Assembly: GCA_964468205.1 (NCBI GenBank)
Contig: CAYXVG010000020.1
Span: forward strand, 44,867-108,866
DNA: 64,000 nt
Source of the DNA: CAWELS01 sp964468205
GTDB lineage: Bacteria; Acidobacteriota; Terriglobia; Bryobacterales; Bryobacteraceae
Reading direction: 5' to 3'
Positions within the stretch are counted from its first letter, which is position 1. Every line of letters starts with the position of its first letter. The translations under genes and the position numbers were made by a program. Under the pieces are notes generated by a model that worked only from the letters and a program-made list of their open reading frames with translations, had not been told where the DNA came from and made no database searches. This document shows, in pieces, positions 25,528 to 33,891 of the stretch.

Positions 25528-26733
25528 TTGAACTGGATACGCTGGCTTATACTTGGGATCATTGTGGCGGGTGCAGCCGCGCTGATCATCCGCGGATACC
25601 GGCCAAAGCCGGTGATCGTGGACGCAGCCGTAGCCGAAAGGGGCAGCCTGCAAGTGAGCGTGGAAGAGGAAGGAGTGACACGCGTCACGGACCGCTATAT
25701 GATTTCAGCACCCGTCAGCGGCTTCGCGCCAAGGTTGGATCTTGATGTCGGGGACCGTATATCCGCAGGGCAGGTGATCCTCCAGCTCCGGCCGCTTCCA
25801 TCTCCGGTACTGGATGATCGGAGCCGGGCCGAGGCCGAAGCGCAAACCGACGCCGCCGAGGCCAAGTTCGGCGAGACACGGAAACGGAGGGAAGCGGCCA
25901 GGGCGGACGCCGCCTACTGGGAGGCAGAACTGGGCCGGATGCGAAAGCTCCTCGATTCCGGCGACATTGCAGCCGCCCAATATGACCGTGTGCTGACGGA
26001 ACACCGGCGGTCCGAAGCCATTCTGGAGTCCCTCGGGCAAGCGGTCGGCGCGGCCAAGGCGGAATTGGAGGCAGCGCGCGCCAGGCTGCTTCATTCGGCG
26101 AGCGCCGGGAGTGGGGCTGGCGAAGAGCGGCAAACGGTGACGGTACGCGCCCCGATTGCGGGAAGAATCCTGAAGCTCGTCCATGAAAGCGAGAGCATTG
26201 TGCAACCCGGCCAGTCCCTGGTGGAGATAGGAGATGCGAATGCCTTGGAAGTGGTTGTCGATGTCCTCTCGGAATATGCCGTGCAGATAGCGCCCGGAAC
26301 AAAGGTGATTCTCACGCAGTGGGGTGGCGAGAAGCCCCTGACGGCCAGGGTCCGCCGGGTGGAGCCGGTTGGTTTCACGAAGGTTTCGGCATTGGGCGTG
26401 GAAGAACAGCGCGTGTTGGTCATCGCCGGCATCACCTCTCCGAAAGAGGAATGGGATCGGCTCGGGTCGGGCTATCGAGTGGAAGCGTCCTTTATTCTTT
26501 GGGAGGAAGAAGATGTGCTGGAGATACCGGCAAGCGCCGTATTTAGGCGAGGGGACGAGTGGGCGGTCTTCACCGTCGAGGGTGGCAGGGCGCGGCGCCG
26601 GAACATCGAGTCCGGACGGCGGAACAGTCGGGCCGTCCAGATCCTGGCCGGACTCGCCGAGGGCGACACCGTGATCACTCATCCAGATGAGACAATCGAG
26701 GATGGATCCGAAGTCATCTTGCGGGAGCAGTGA
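25528..26733 (+). CDS. Periplasmic adaptor (HlyD/membrane fusion protein) of the ABC exporter
   Basis: An N-terminal membrane anchor (WIRWLILGIIVAGAAALII) precedes a membrane-fusion protein. A split lipoyl domain (APVSGFAPRLDLDVGDRISA, later VRAPIAGRILKLVHESESI) flanks an alpha-hairpin (about residues 90-185, rich in A, E and R). Beta-barrel and membrane-proximal domains follow (LEIPASAVFRRGDEWAVFTV). The protein would link the inner-membrane permease to an outer-membrane channel, none of which is encoded nearby. The start is a TTG at 25528; AAGGAG nine bases upstream overlaps the permease stop, which supports this start over a TTG at 25495 that lies within the permease gene. Confidence 0.9.
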   Translation: MNWIRWLILGIIVAGAAALIIRGYRPKPVIVDAAVAERGSLQVSVEEEGVTRVTDRYMISAPVSGFAPRLDLDVGDRISAGQVILQLRPLPSPVLDDRSRAEAEAQTDAAEAKFGETRKRREAARADAAYWEAELGRMRKLLDSGDIAAAQYDRVLTEHRRSEAILESLGQAVGAAKAELEAARARLLHSASAGSGAGEERQTVTVRAPIAGRILKLVHESESIVQPGQSLVEIGDANALEVVVDVLSEYAVQIAPGTKVILTQWGGEKPLTARVRRVEPVGFTKVSALGVEEQRVLVIAGITSPKEEWDRLGSGYRVEASFILWEEEDVLEIPASAVFRRGDEWAVFTVEGGRARRRNIESGRRNSRAVQILAGLAEGDTVITHPDETIEDGSEVILREQ

Positions 26734-26765
26734 GCTGTTTACCGGGAAGCGCCTTACGGCTCCGC

Positions 26766-26795
26766 TTGCAAATTGTAGCTCCGGACGGATAGAAT
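26766..26795 (+). promoter_or_regulatory. Probable sigma-70 promoter of acpP
   Basis: TTGCAA (26766-26771) and TAGAAT (26790-26795) are separated by 18 bases and match the -35 and -10 consensus at four and five of six positions. The -10 box ends 30 bases before the acpP ATG, which has its own TTGGAGG ribosome binding site. Confidence 0.5.
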
Positions 26796-26825
26796 CAAAT
26801 CTTTTGCGCACTTTTTGGAGGACTC

Positions 26826-27065
26826 ATGGCTGTTGCTGAAAAGGTGAAAGAGATCATCGTCGAGCAGTTGGGCGTTGACGAGAACCAAGTTGATGATTCA
26901 GCGTCGTTCGTCGACGACCTCGGAGCCGACTCCCTCGACATCGTCGAGTTGGTGATGGCATTTGAGGAAGCTTTCGACCTGGACATTCCGGATGAAGAAG
27001 CCGAGAAGATCGGTACCGTCAAGGACGCCGTCGACTACATCAAGACGAAGTCCGGCAAGGAATAA
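26826..27065 (+). CDS. acpP: Acyl carrier protein
   Basis: This 79-residue acidic four-helix protein carries growing acyl chains as thioesters on 4'-phosphopantetheine. The attachment Ser36 lies in the invariant GADSLDIVELVMAFEEAF. The N-terminal VAEKVKEIIVEQLGV and C-terminal IGTVKDAVDYI are those of housekeeping AcpP. GGAGG precedes the ATG by about six bases, and a good promoter lies upstream. fabF follows after 44 bases, the common acpP-fabF pairing of fatty acid synthesis genes. Confidence 0.96.
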   Translation: MAVAEKVKEIIVEQLGVDENQVDDSASFVDDLGADSLDIVELVMAFEEAFDLDIPDEEAEKIGTVKDAVDYIKTKSGKE

Positions 27066-27109
27066 CAGGTTCTCCCCGCAGTTCTCGTATCTGGGATCGG
27101 AGCAGCTTT

Positions 27110-28351
27110 TTGTCTCGCAGAGTTGTAGTTACGGGTATCGGTCTGGTTTCGTCGGTCGGGATTGGCGCCGAGGAAACTTGGTCCGCCATTCAGGCCGGGA
27201 AGAACGGAATCCGCCGGATCACTGCTTTTGACCCGGAAGGGTTCAATTGCCAGATTGCGGGGGAGGTCCCAGATTTCGACCCCCTGCAATTCATGGATAG
27301 GAAAGAGGCCCGCAAGGTGGGCCGTTTCATCGTCTTCGGTATTGCAGCCTCGGAGTTTGCCGTTAAGGAGTCGGGGCTTGTTATCAGCGAAACAATCGCC
27401 GATCGGGTCGGTGTGTACATTGGCAGCGGAATCGGAGGATTCGAAGTGATCGAGCGTGAGCACAAGAATCTGCTCACCAAAGGGCCAAACCGGATTTCAC
27501 CGTTCTTTATTCCGGCGACAATTGTGAACCTGGCATCCGGACACGTTTCGATCCGCCATCGAGCCAAAGGTCCGAACTCGGCCACATCAACCGCCTGCAC
27601 GACGAGCGCGCATTCGATCGGTGATTCCTTCAAGATCATCCAGCGCAACGATGCGGATGCAATGATCTGCGGTGGGGCCGAGGCGGCGATTACGCCGATG
27701 GGCATCGGCGGTTTTGCCTCGATGCGTGCGCTTTCGCAGCGGAACGACGATCCCGAGCACGCCTCGCGTCCCTGGGACAAGGAGCGCGACGGCTTCATCG
27801 TGGGCGAAGGAGCTGGCATCCTCGTGCTGGAGGCGCTCGAGCACGCCAAGGCGCGAGGAGCGAAGATCCTCGCCGAGATTGTCGGCTACGGGATGAGTGC
27901 GGACGCCTACCATATCACGGCGCCTTCCGAGGATGGCGACGGGGCTATCCGGGTGATGCGGGCGGCGCTGAAAGATGCCGGCCTGCAACCGTCGGATATC
28001 GACTACATCAACGCCCACGGTACCTCGACCCAGGTGGGCGACCGGGTCGAGGCGACAGCCGTGAAGACTTGCTTCTCCGGAAACGAGAGGCTGGTGGTCT
28101 CCTCTACCAAGTCTATGACCGGACACTTGCTCGGTGCGGCCGGCGGTCTCGAGGCGGGCCTTACCGTTCTGGCTTTGCGAGATCAGATCGCTCCGCCGAC
28201 AATGAACTACCTCGTGCCCGACCCCGAGATTACGGGAATCGATTTCGTGCCGAACAAAGCGCGGCCGATGGAGATCAACCACGCGCTGTCGAACTCATTC
28301 GGATTTGGCGGTACGAACGGCTCGCTTATTTTCAAGCGCTACGTTGAGTAG
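27110..28351 (+). CDS. fabF: 3-oxoacyl-[acyl-carrier-protein] synthase II
   Basis: It condenses malonyl-ACP with acyl-ACP to lengthen fatty acids in the cytoplasm. The catalytic Cys163 lies in NSATSTACTTSAHSIGDSF, His303 in NAHGTSTQVGD and Lys334/His339 in STKSMTGHLLGAAGG. The glycine-rich end FGFGGTNGSLIF is intact. The length of 413 is typical. The start is TTG with GGAG about eight bases upstream; the resulting N-terminus, SRRVVVTGIGLVSSVG, is the normal one. It lies between acpP and etfB in a plus-strand run that continues to 32800. Confidence 0.95.
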   Translation: MSRRVVVTGIGLVSSVGIGAEETWSAIQAGKNGIRRITAFDPEGFNCQIAGEVPDFDPLQFMDRKEARKVGRFIVFGIAASEFAVKESGLVISETIADRVGVYIGSGIGGFEVIEREHKNLLTKGPNRISPFFIPATIVNLASGHVSIRHRAKGPNSATSTACTTSAHSIGDSFKIIQRNDADAMICGGAEAAITPMGIGGFASMRALSQRNDDPEHASRPWDKERDGFIVGEGAGILVLEALEHAKARGAKILAEIVGYGMSADAYHITAPSEDGDGAIRVMRAALKDAGLQPSDIDYINAHGTSTQVGDRVEATAVKTCFSGNERLVVSSTKSMTGHLLGAAGGLEAGLTVLALRDQIAPPTMNYLVPDPEITGIDFVPNKARPMEINHALSNSFGFGGTNGSLIFKRYVE

Positions 28352-28420
28352 GTCTCTCGCGAAACCGCTGGCGGGCGGTCGCGCATACTGCACAGACCAG
28401 AAGTCATCCCGGAGGCGCTC

Positions 28421-29191
28421 ATGAAGATTATCGTCTGCGTGAAGCGGGTTGCAAGCCGCGACTCGCTTTTTGAGGTTCGCGGCGACGGTCGCTGGATCGA
28501 CAATGAGGACCTGGATTTCGAGGTGAACGAGCCGGATGCGTACGCGCTCGAGGCAGGACTGAAGCTCCGAGAAGCACATGACGGGGAGGTGGTGGTCCTG
28601 TCCGCCGGCCCCGATGGGGTATCCAAGGCGATCAAGGAGTGTCTCGCCAAGGGCGCGGACCGGGCCATCCATATCCAGGTCGACCGCCCTGAGGAATTGG
28701 ACTCGCTGGCGACAGCCTCGCTGCTGGCGAAGGCGGTCGAGGCCGAGACCCCCGATCTGGTACTCACCGGCCTGCAGTCCGACGACCTCTGCGCCGGGCA
28801 GTGCGGCGTGATGATGGCCGAACTGCTCGGGTTGCCGCACGCCTCCATCGTGATTCGGATCGAGAAAACGGACAGCGGGCTGCGGGTCCGGCGAGAGCTG
28901 GAAGGCGGCTTCTATCAGACCATTGACCTGCCGCTGCCCGCCGTAGTCACAGTCCAGTCCGGAATCAGCAAGCTTCGCTACGCCACGCTGATGGGCATCA
29001 AGAAGGCACGGACGAAGGAGGTCCGCCGCCTGGAGGCCGGGGAACTTGGGGTGGATCTTGCGGCGCAGGCGGCGATTACCGCCGTTTACGCTCCGGAGAA
29101 GGTGAAACAGACGATTATGTTCGAAGGTTCCCCGGTGGAGGCGGCGCGTTCGCTGGTGGAGAAGCTGAAATACGAAGCGAGGGTCTTGTGA
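28421..29191 (+). CDS. etfB: Electron transfer flavoprotein beta subunit
   Basis: EtfB and EtfA form a heterodimer that accepts electrons from acyl-CoA dehydrogenases or takes part in flavin-based electron transfer. The sequence starts MKIIVCVKRV and holds the ETF-beta features NEPDAYALEAGLKLRE, LSAGPDGVSKAIKECLAKGA and DLVLTGLQSDD. The family's adenine-nucleotide-binding segment is recognisable as QCGVMMAELLGLPHAS. The length of 256 is normal. GGAGG precedes the ATG. Its stop overlaps the etfA GTG start (GTGA), ensuring coupled synthesis. It is not obvious whether it is a classical or a bifurcating type. Confidence 0.93.
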   Translation: MKIIVCVKRVASRDSLFEVRGDGRWIDNEDLDFEVNEPDAYALEAGLKLREAHDGEVVVLSAGPDGVSKAIKECLAKGADRAIHIQVDRPEELDSLATASLLAKAVEAETPDLVLTGLQSDDLCAGQCGVMMAELLGLPHASIVIRIEKTDSGLRVRRELEGGFYQTIDLPLPAVVTVQSGISKLRYATLMGIKKARTKEVRRLEAGELGVDLAAQAAITAVYAPEKVKQTIMFEGSPVEAARSLVEKLKYEARVL

Positions 29192-30153
29192 GCGTCCAGG
29201 TAATCCTCGAGCAAAACGCTGGCGCGTGGCATCCCGCGTCGATGGAAGCCCTCGTCGCGGGGCAAGAACTTGCCGGCGCGCTGCATGAGAGCCTGACTGC
29301 GGCCGTCATCGGGAAGAAGGTTGACGCGCTAGCAGCGGAGGCCGCGGCGAAGGATCTCGACCGGGTTTACACACTCGATCATGAACTCCTGGAGATCTAC
29401 ACTCCGGATGCCTACGCGGCCGCCGTCGAGAGCCTCGTGCGGGAAACGAAGCCGTATTTCGTCCTTTTCCCCCACACTTACAGGGTGCGCGACTTCGCCC
29501 CGAAGCTGGCGGCGCGGTTCCGGCGCCCTCTGATCACCGACGTGACCGGCTTCAAAACGGATGGGAAGAAACCCGCCTTCGTGCGGCAGCTCTTCCAGGG
29601 GAAGCTGAGCGCCGACGTGACGGTGGCAAGCGAGGGGCTGGTACTGGTAACGGTGCAGGCCGGGGCGTTTCGCGCTGACGAACTGCGGGACGGCTCGGCG
29701 GAGTTGGTGGAGTTCGGACTCTCACTTCACCCCGGCATGATTCGCACGAGTGCTGGCGAAGCGTTTCGGGAATCCGAGGGCACGGTGGATCTCTCATCGT
29801 CAGAGCGAATCGTGGCTGTTGGCCGCGGCCTGCGGGACGAGCAGGACCTGGAACTGATCGAGAAGCTCGCCGCGGCGCTAGGCGCCGAAGTGGCGGCCTC
29901 GCGGCCGGTGTGCGACAACGCCTGGCTGCCGATGGAACGGCAGGTCGGCAGTTCCGGTCAGAACGTAGCGCCGAAGCTGTACGTGGCCGTGGGCATCTCG
30001 GGCGCCATCCAGCACCTGGTGGGGATGAAGGGTTCGAAGACCATCGTCGCCATTAATAAGGACCCCGCCGCGCCGATCTTCGAGGTGGCCGACTACGGCA
30101 TCGCCGGGGATCTTTACGAGGTGGTTCCTGCGCTGATTGAAGCGCTTCAGTAA
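29188..30153 (+). CDS. etfA: Electron transfer flavoprotein alpha subunit
   Basis: This is the FAD-binding partner of EtfB. The C-terminal FAD domain is well conserved: IVAVGRGLRDEQDLELIEKL, then GSSGQNVAPKLYVAVGISGA, QHLVGMKGSKTIVAINKDP and FEVADYGIAGD. The N-terminal half is less conserved, as usual for the family. The length of 321 agrees with ordinary EtfA; no extra ferredoxin domain is fused. It starts with a GTG overlapping the etfB stop by four bases. The next gene, a CapK-like enzyme, starts 24 bases downstream. Neither an acyl-CoA dehydrogenase nor ETF-quinone oxidoreductase gene is in the window. Confidence 0.94.
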   Translation: MSVQVILEQNAGAWHPASMEALVAGQELAGALHESLTAAVIGKKVDALAAEAAAKDLDRVYTLDHELLEIYTPDAYAAAVESLVRETKPYFVLFPHTYRVRDFAPKLAARFRRPLITDVTGFKTDGKKPAFVRQLFQGKLSADVTVASEGLVLVTVQAGAFRADELRDGSAELVEFGLSLHPGMIRTSAGEAFRESEGTVDLSSSERIVAVGRGLRDEQDLELIEKLAAALGAEVAASRPVCDNAWLPMERQVGSSGQNVAPKLYVAVGISGAIQHLVGMKGSKTIVAINKDPAAPIFEVADYGIAGDLYEVVPALIEALQ

Positions 30154-30176
30154 CGTAAATCAAGCGGCGGGCGAAC

Positions 30177-31517
30177 ATGGCCAACCTCGCAGTCAAAGCC
30201 TACTGGAACGCGTTCACGCTCTGGCACGTACGCAGGGAAAGTGACCTGCCGTACTGGCCTCTGGAGCGAATCCTGCGGCTGCAGAGCCGGCGGGTGCAGG
30301 AAATGGTCCGGCACGCCTACCGGCGGGTAAGCCATTACCGCGGCGTCATGGACCGTCTTGGACTCCGGCCGGACGACTTCAAGACGGCCGGCGACCTGGC
30401 GAAACTACCGATCCTCACGGGACCGGAACTGACAGCGGATCCCGAGCGCTTTGTGGCCCGCGATGACGCCGCGCGGGGTATGCGGATCGATTCGAGTGGC
30501 ACTTCCGGAAAATCCAAATCGATCTACTACGACCGCCGCTCCCTGTTTCTGTGCCTGGTGAACGGGCACCGGCAGCGTCGTGTCTTGACACGGTTCACCG
30601 GGCGGACGTTGGGCTATCGCGAACTCCTGCTGGCCAGAGCGGGCGGGGTGAGCACCCAGATGCGCGATTTCTACGAAGCCTATTCCTGGGTGCCGAAAAA
30701 GATGGACCTGGAGCGGCTCCTGCTCCCGGCCACCGCCACCTTCGAGGAGCAGGTAGTCGAAATCAACCGGTTCCGGCCGGCCGTGATTCGTGGATACGGT
30801 TCCTACATTGGGACCCTGTTCCGGCTGGCGCGCGAACGCGGCCTGCATCTGGAGCCGCCCAGCGCGATCTGCTACGGAGCCGACCTGATGCCAGACGTCG
30901 AGCAGGAATTGATCGAGCGGGAGTATGGTGTCCCCGTGCTATCCAATTACCAGGCCGTGGAGGCGCTTCGCATCGGCTTTTCGTGCGAGCAGCGCCGGGG
31001 TCTCCATCTCAGCTTGGATACTGTGGCTGTGCGCGTGGTTGATAATGACGGAAATGATGTGAAGCCCGGCGGCCGCGGTCACATCGTGATCTCAAATCTG
31101 GTAAACCGCGCTACAGTGCTGCTGAACTACCGGCTGGGCGACGTGGTGACCCTCTCGGCGGAGGAATGTCCCTGCGGCCGTACACTGCCTGTGATCGACA
31201 CTATCGACGGCCGGTCCGATGACACGGTGATGCTGGTTGACGGCAACTTCCGGCACGCATTGGTGGTGCTCGAAGGATTGCGGATGGTCCCGGGAGTAAT
31301 GCAGGTGCAATTGGTGCAAGAGGAAGTCGACCGGTTTGTCATCAATGCGGTGGGACGGCCGAACGTGGACCAGAAGACATCCGGCGCGGCCCTACAGGAG
31401 GCGCTGAGGAAAAGCGTGGGAGCCGTTGCCGGCGTGGAGGTGGAGTGGATGGATTCCATTCCTCAGGCGCCGGGCGAGAAACTCAAGGCGGTGGTGTCGC
31501 GTGTGGGGCGCGGATAG
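30177..31517 (+). CDS. Phenylacetate-CoA ligase-like / CapK family adenylate-forming protein (first of a pair)
   Basis: This 446-residue protein belongs to the PaaK/CapK branch of adenylate-forming enzymes. The P-loop reads MRIDSSGTSGKSKSIYYD. The central VLSNYQAVEALRIGFSC and the LLNYRLGDVVTLSAEECPCG stretch with its CxCG pair match the branch. It lacks any signal peptide. CapK-like proteins are often found in capsule or lipid-modification clusters and their substrates are mostly unknown; PaaK itself makes phenylacetyl-CoA. Its place 24 bases after etfA and six bases before a second family member suggests that both act with the ACP/FabF/ETF genes upstream, but that is inference. Confidence 0.82.
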   Translation: MANLAVKAYWNAFTLWHVRRESDLPYWPLERILRLQSRRVQEMVRHAYRRVSHYRGVMDRLGLRPDDFKTAGDLAKLPILTGPELTADPERFVARDDAARGMRIDSSGTSGKSKSIYYDRRSLFLCLVNGHRQRRVLTRFTGRTLGYRELLLARAGGVSTQMRDFYEAYSWVPKKMDLERLLLPATATFEEQVVEINRFRPAVIRGYGSYIGTLFRLARERGLHLEPPSAICYGADLMPDVEQELIEREYGVPVLSNYQAVEALRIGFSCEQRRGLHLSLDTVAVRVVDNDGNDVKPGGRGHIVISNLVNRATVLLNYRLGDVVTLSAEECPCGRTLPVIDTIDGRSDDTVMLVDGNFRHALVVLEGLRMVPGVMQVQLVQEEVDRFVINAVGRPNVDQKTSGAALQEALRKSVGAVAGVEVEWMDSIPQAPGEKLKAVVSRVGRG

Positions 31518-31522
31518 GAAAG

Positions 31523-32800
31523 TTGCTCTCGGAACTGTTCGATCTATATAGTCTGCGGCGTTCCGGCTCCTTGACAGCGGAGGAGTTGCGAGATCTGCAG
31601 CTTTACAAGCTGCGGGGCCTGATGCGTCACGCCGCCGTCAATGTCCCGTTCTACCGCGATCTGTATCGCTCGGCAAGCGTTAAACCGGACGACATCCGCA
31701 CCCTGGAGGATCTCAATCGGTTGCCTGTTGTTACCAAAGCTCAATTGCGGGATGCGGGGGACGCCGTGATCGCCGAGGGCATCGACCGCCGGCATTGCCG
31801 GGAGATCCACACCGCGGGTAGCACCGGAATCCCGTTCCGCGTTCTCGTCTCCCATGCGGAGAGCCGCATCAGAAGCCTCGTGCACTTCCGGTGCCTGCGG
31901 AAGGCTGGATTCAGTTGGCCGGACCGGCTTGTTGTCGCCGGGCCGGAAGAGACGCGCAAAGCCCGCTTTCACGAGCGCCTCGGGCTCTACCGCACCGAGG
32001 TGATCCCGGCGGGACTGGCGGCCGAGGAGCAGATCCGCCTGCTGAAGGCTGCCCGGCCAACGATATTGTGGACGTATCCGCATGCGTTACAGGAACTGCA
32101 GTACATCCTTCAGGGCCGCTTGAGCCGGATCATTCATCCGCGCATGCTGATCGTCTCCGGGGCCGTCCTCCACGAAGCCGCAAGGCAGAGAGCGCGCGCG
32201 GACCTCGGGTGCGACGAGTTCAATTTCTACGGTTGCATGGAAGTGGGGCGGCTGGCCGCCGAGTGCCCCGCCCACCGGGGATTGCACGTCAACGCCGATC
32301 ACGTCATCCTTGAATGTCTTGCAGATGACCATCCCGCCGGACCGGGCGAACGGGGGGTGACGGTGATTACCGGCCTGAACGCTTTCACGATGCCCTTCAT
32401 TCGCTTCCGCTTGGGCGATTATTGTTCTCCGCTTGCGGCGGACCATGCTTGTTCCTGCGGAAGTTCTTTTCCGTTGATCAGCGCTCCGGAAGGGCGTGCC
32501 GACGATGTCTTCCGCCTTCCAAGCGGCAAGATGGTCACTTCGCTACAGTTTTTGTATGCCATACGGCGTTTCCCAGACGTCGATCAATTTCGCTTCATTC
32601 AAGAACGCCGGGACCGGATTCTCATTGAGATCGCCACCCGCACGCCGTGGCCGGGCGAGCGAGTGGAGAGTCTGCGAGCGCTGATTCTCGAACGGATTGG
32701 CGAACCCATGGATCTGGAAGTTCGTTTTGTGGAATTTCTACGAGCTGACGGAGTTAAGCTCCAGGCGTTCGTGTGCCGGACGCAGGACGGCGGCGGTTAG
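31523..32800 (+). CDS. Phenylacetate-CoA ligase-like / CapK family protein (second of a pair)
   Basis: A 425-residue relative of the preceding gene's product. The P-loop is IHTAGSTGIPFRV, less lysine-rich than in the first copy. Other family features are LRGLMRHAAVNVPFYRDLY, FNFYGCMEVGRLAAECPAHR, MPFIRFRLGDYCSPL and a CSCGSSFPLI cysteine pair. The start is TTG with AGGA a few bases upstream; the frame is open further upstream, but that region lies inside the previous gene. The two copies are clearly divergent in sequence, so this is an old duplication or two separate recruitments, possibly with different acyl substrates. Confidence 0.78.
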   Translation: MLSELFDLYSLRRSGSLTAEELRDLQLYKLRGLMRHAAVNVPFYRDLYRSASVKPDDIRTLEDLNRLPVVTKAQLRDAGDAVIAEGIDRRHCREIHTAGSTGIPFRVLVSHAESRIRSLVHFRCLRKAGFSWPDRLVVAGPEETRKARFHERLGLYRTEVIPAGLAAEEQIRLLKAARPTILWTYPHALQELQYILQGRLSRIIHPRMLIVSGAVLHEAARQRARADLGCDEFNFYGCMEVGRLAAECPAHRGLHVNADHVILECLADDHPAGPGERGVTVITGLNAFTMPFIRFRLGDYCSPLAADHACSCGSSFPLISAPEGRADDVFRLPSGKMVTSLQFLYAIRRFPDVDQFRFIQERRDRILIEIATRTPWPGERVESLRALILERIGEPMDLEVRFVEFLRADGVKLQAFVCRTQDGGG

Positions 32801-32838
32801 CGCGCGGGGCGATCTCGTCGGCGGCGGAGCCGCAAAGC

Positions 32839-32844
32839 TATAAT
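32839..32844 (+). promoter_or_regulatory. Possible -10 element upstream of the cytochrome gene
   Basis: A perfect TATAAT lies 44 bases upstream of the diheme cytochrome ATG, in the 87-base gap after the CapK pair. No good -35 hexamer is seen at 16-18 bases, so the promoter would be activator-dependent, or the match is chance. Confidence 0.35.
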
Positions 32845-32887
32845 TTCATCATCTGGGCAACATTCTGTCGATCTTGTTGGAGGGGAT

Positions 32888-33889
32888 ATGAAGGCTGTTC
32901 GCATTAGCGTTTCCGTTGTGCTTGGGCTTGTGCTTCTCGGAGTGGCGGGGATCGGTTTCGGCGCCGGTTGGCCGGTGATTCTAGGACCAGACACGCGGAC
33001 GGTGACGGACCGCCGGTTTGAAGCGACACCGGCACGGCTGGCCCGGGGCGAGTATCTGGTGGAGGGTGTCGCGGCATGCATGAAATGTCATTCTTCGCTC
33101 GACCTCGACCGGTTTGGAGCTCCACCGAAGGAAGGCATGCACGGCGCCGGCGCGTTGCACCGGGGGCCGGGAGTGATCGCCGCGCCCAATCTCACGCCGG
33201 ACCGGGAAACGGGTCTCGGCGCCTGGTCCGACGACGAGATCGCCCGCGCCATCCGCGAGGGAGTCAGCCGCGACGGCCGGGCGTTGTTCCCCATGATGCC
33301 CTATCACAAATATCGCGTCATGTCGGATGAAGACATCGCTTCGATGGTGGTGTATCTGCGCTCTCTCGAGCCGGTTCGCAATGCACTCCCGGAGACCGAG
33401 ATCATCTTCCCGGTGAAGTACCTGATCCGAACCTATCCAAAGGCCGTTCGGAAACCGTTGGGCGATCCTCCCGCCGATGAAGCCGAGCGCGGGAAATACC
33501 TCGTGGCGCTGGCGGCCTGCGAGGACTGCCACACAACGTTTGACGCGCAACGGAACCCGATTCCGGGTTTGGAGTTCGCCGGCGGGAACACGATGGAGGA
33601 GAACGAAGGCGTTTCAGTAATTCCGAACATCACGCCCGATGCAACAGGAATCGGGAATTACACGCCGGAGACGTTTAGGGAAGTCCTGCGCACCGGCCGC
33701 GAGGGGTCGCGCGAACTGCACCCCCTAATGCCGTACCACTTCTACCAGCGGCTGACGGATGAGGATCTGGATGCGATGTTCGCCTACCTGCGAACGGTGA
33801 AGCCAGTGAAACACTGGGTAAACGTGAAGGCCGACCCGGTGCTGTGCGCGCTGTGCGGGATGAAACACGGGATGGGCGAGATGAACTAG
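32888..33889 (+). CDS. Membrane-anchored diheme c-type cytochrome
   Basis: An N-terminal membrane anchor (VSVVLGLVLLGVAGIGFGAG) is followed by two cytochrome c domains facing the periplasm. Heme sites are CMKCH (Cys64, Cys67, His68) and CEDCH (Cys211, Cys214, His215), with probable axial Met in FPMMPYHKYR and HPLMPYHFYQ. This repeated layout resembles alcohol-dehydrogenase-type or gluconate-2-dehydrogenase cytochrome subunits, but no dehydrogenase adjoins it. The C-terminus has a third cysteine pair (CALCGMKHG) that is not a heme motif. The ATG is preceded by TTGGAGGGG. The partner oxidoreductase is unknown. Confidence 0.88.
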   Translation: MKAVRISVSVVLGLVLLGVAGIGFGAGWPVILGPDTRTVTDRRFEATPARLARGEYLVEGVAACMKCHSSLDLDRFGAPPKEGMHGAGALHRGPGVIAAPNLTPDRETGLGAWSDDEIARAIREGVSRDGRALFPMMPYHKYRVMSDEDIASMVVYLRSLEPVRNALPETEIIFPVKYLIRTYPKAVRKPLGDPPADEAERGKYLVALAACEDCHTTFDAQRNPIPGLEFAGGNTMEENEGVSVIPNITPDATGIGNYTPETFREVLRTGREGSRELHPLMPYHFYQRLTDEDLDAMFAYLRTVKPVKHWVNVKADPVLCALCGMKHGMGEMN

Positions 33890-33891
33890 CC

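Noticed and set aside
31445..31522. 26-residue N-terminal extension of the second CapK-like protein
   Set aside because: It lies inside the preceding gene; the TTG at 31523 has a ribosome binding site and gives the family's N-terminus.
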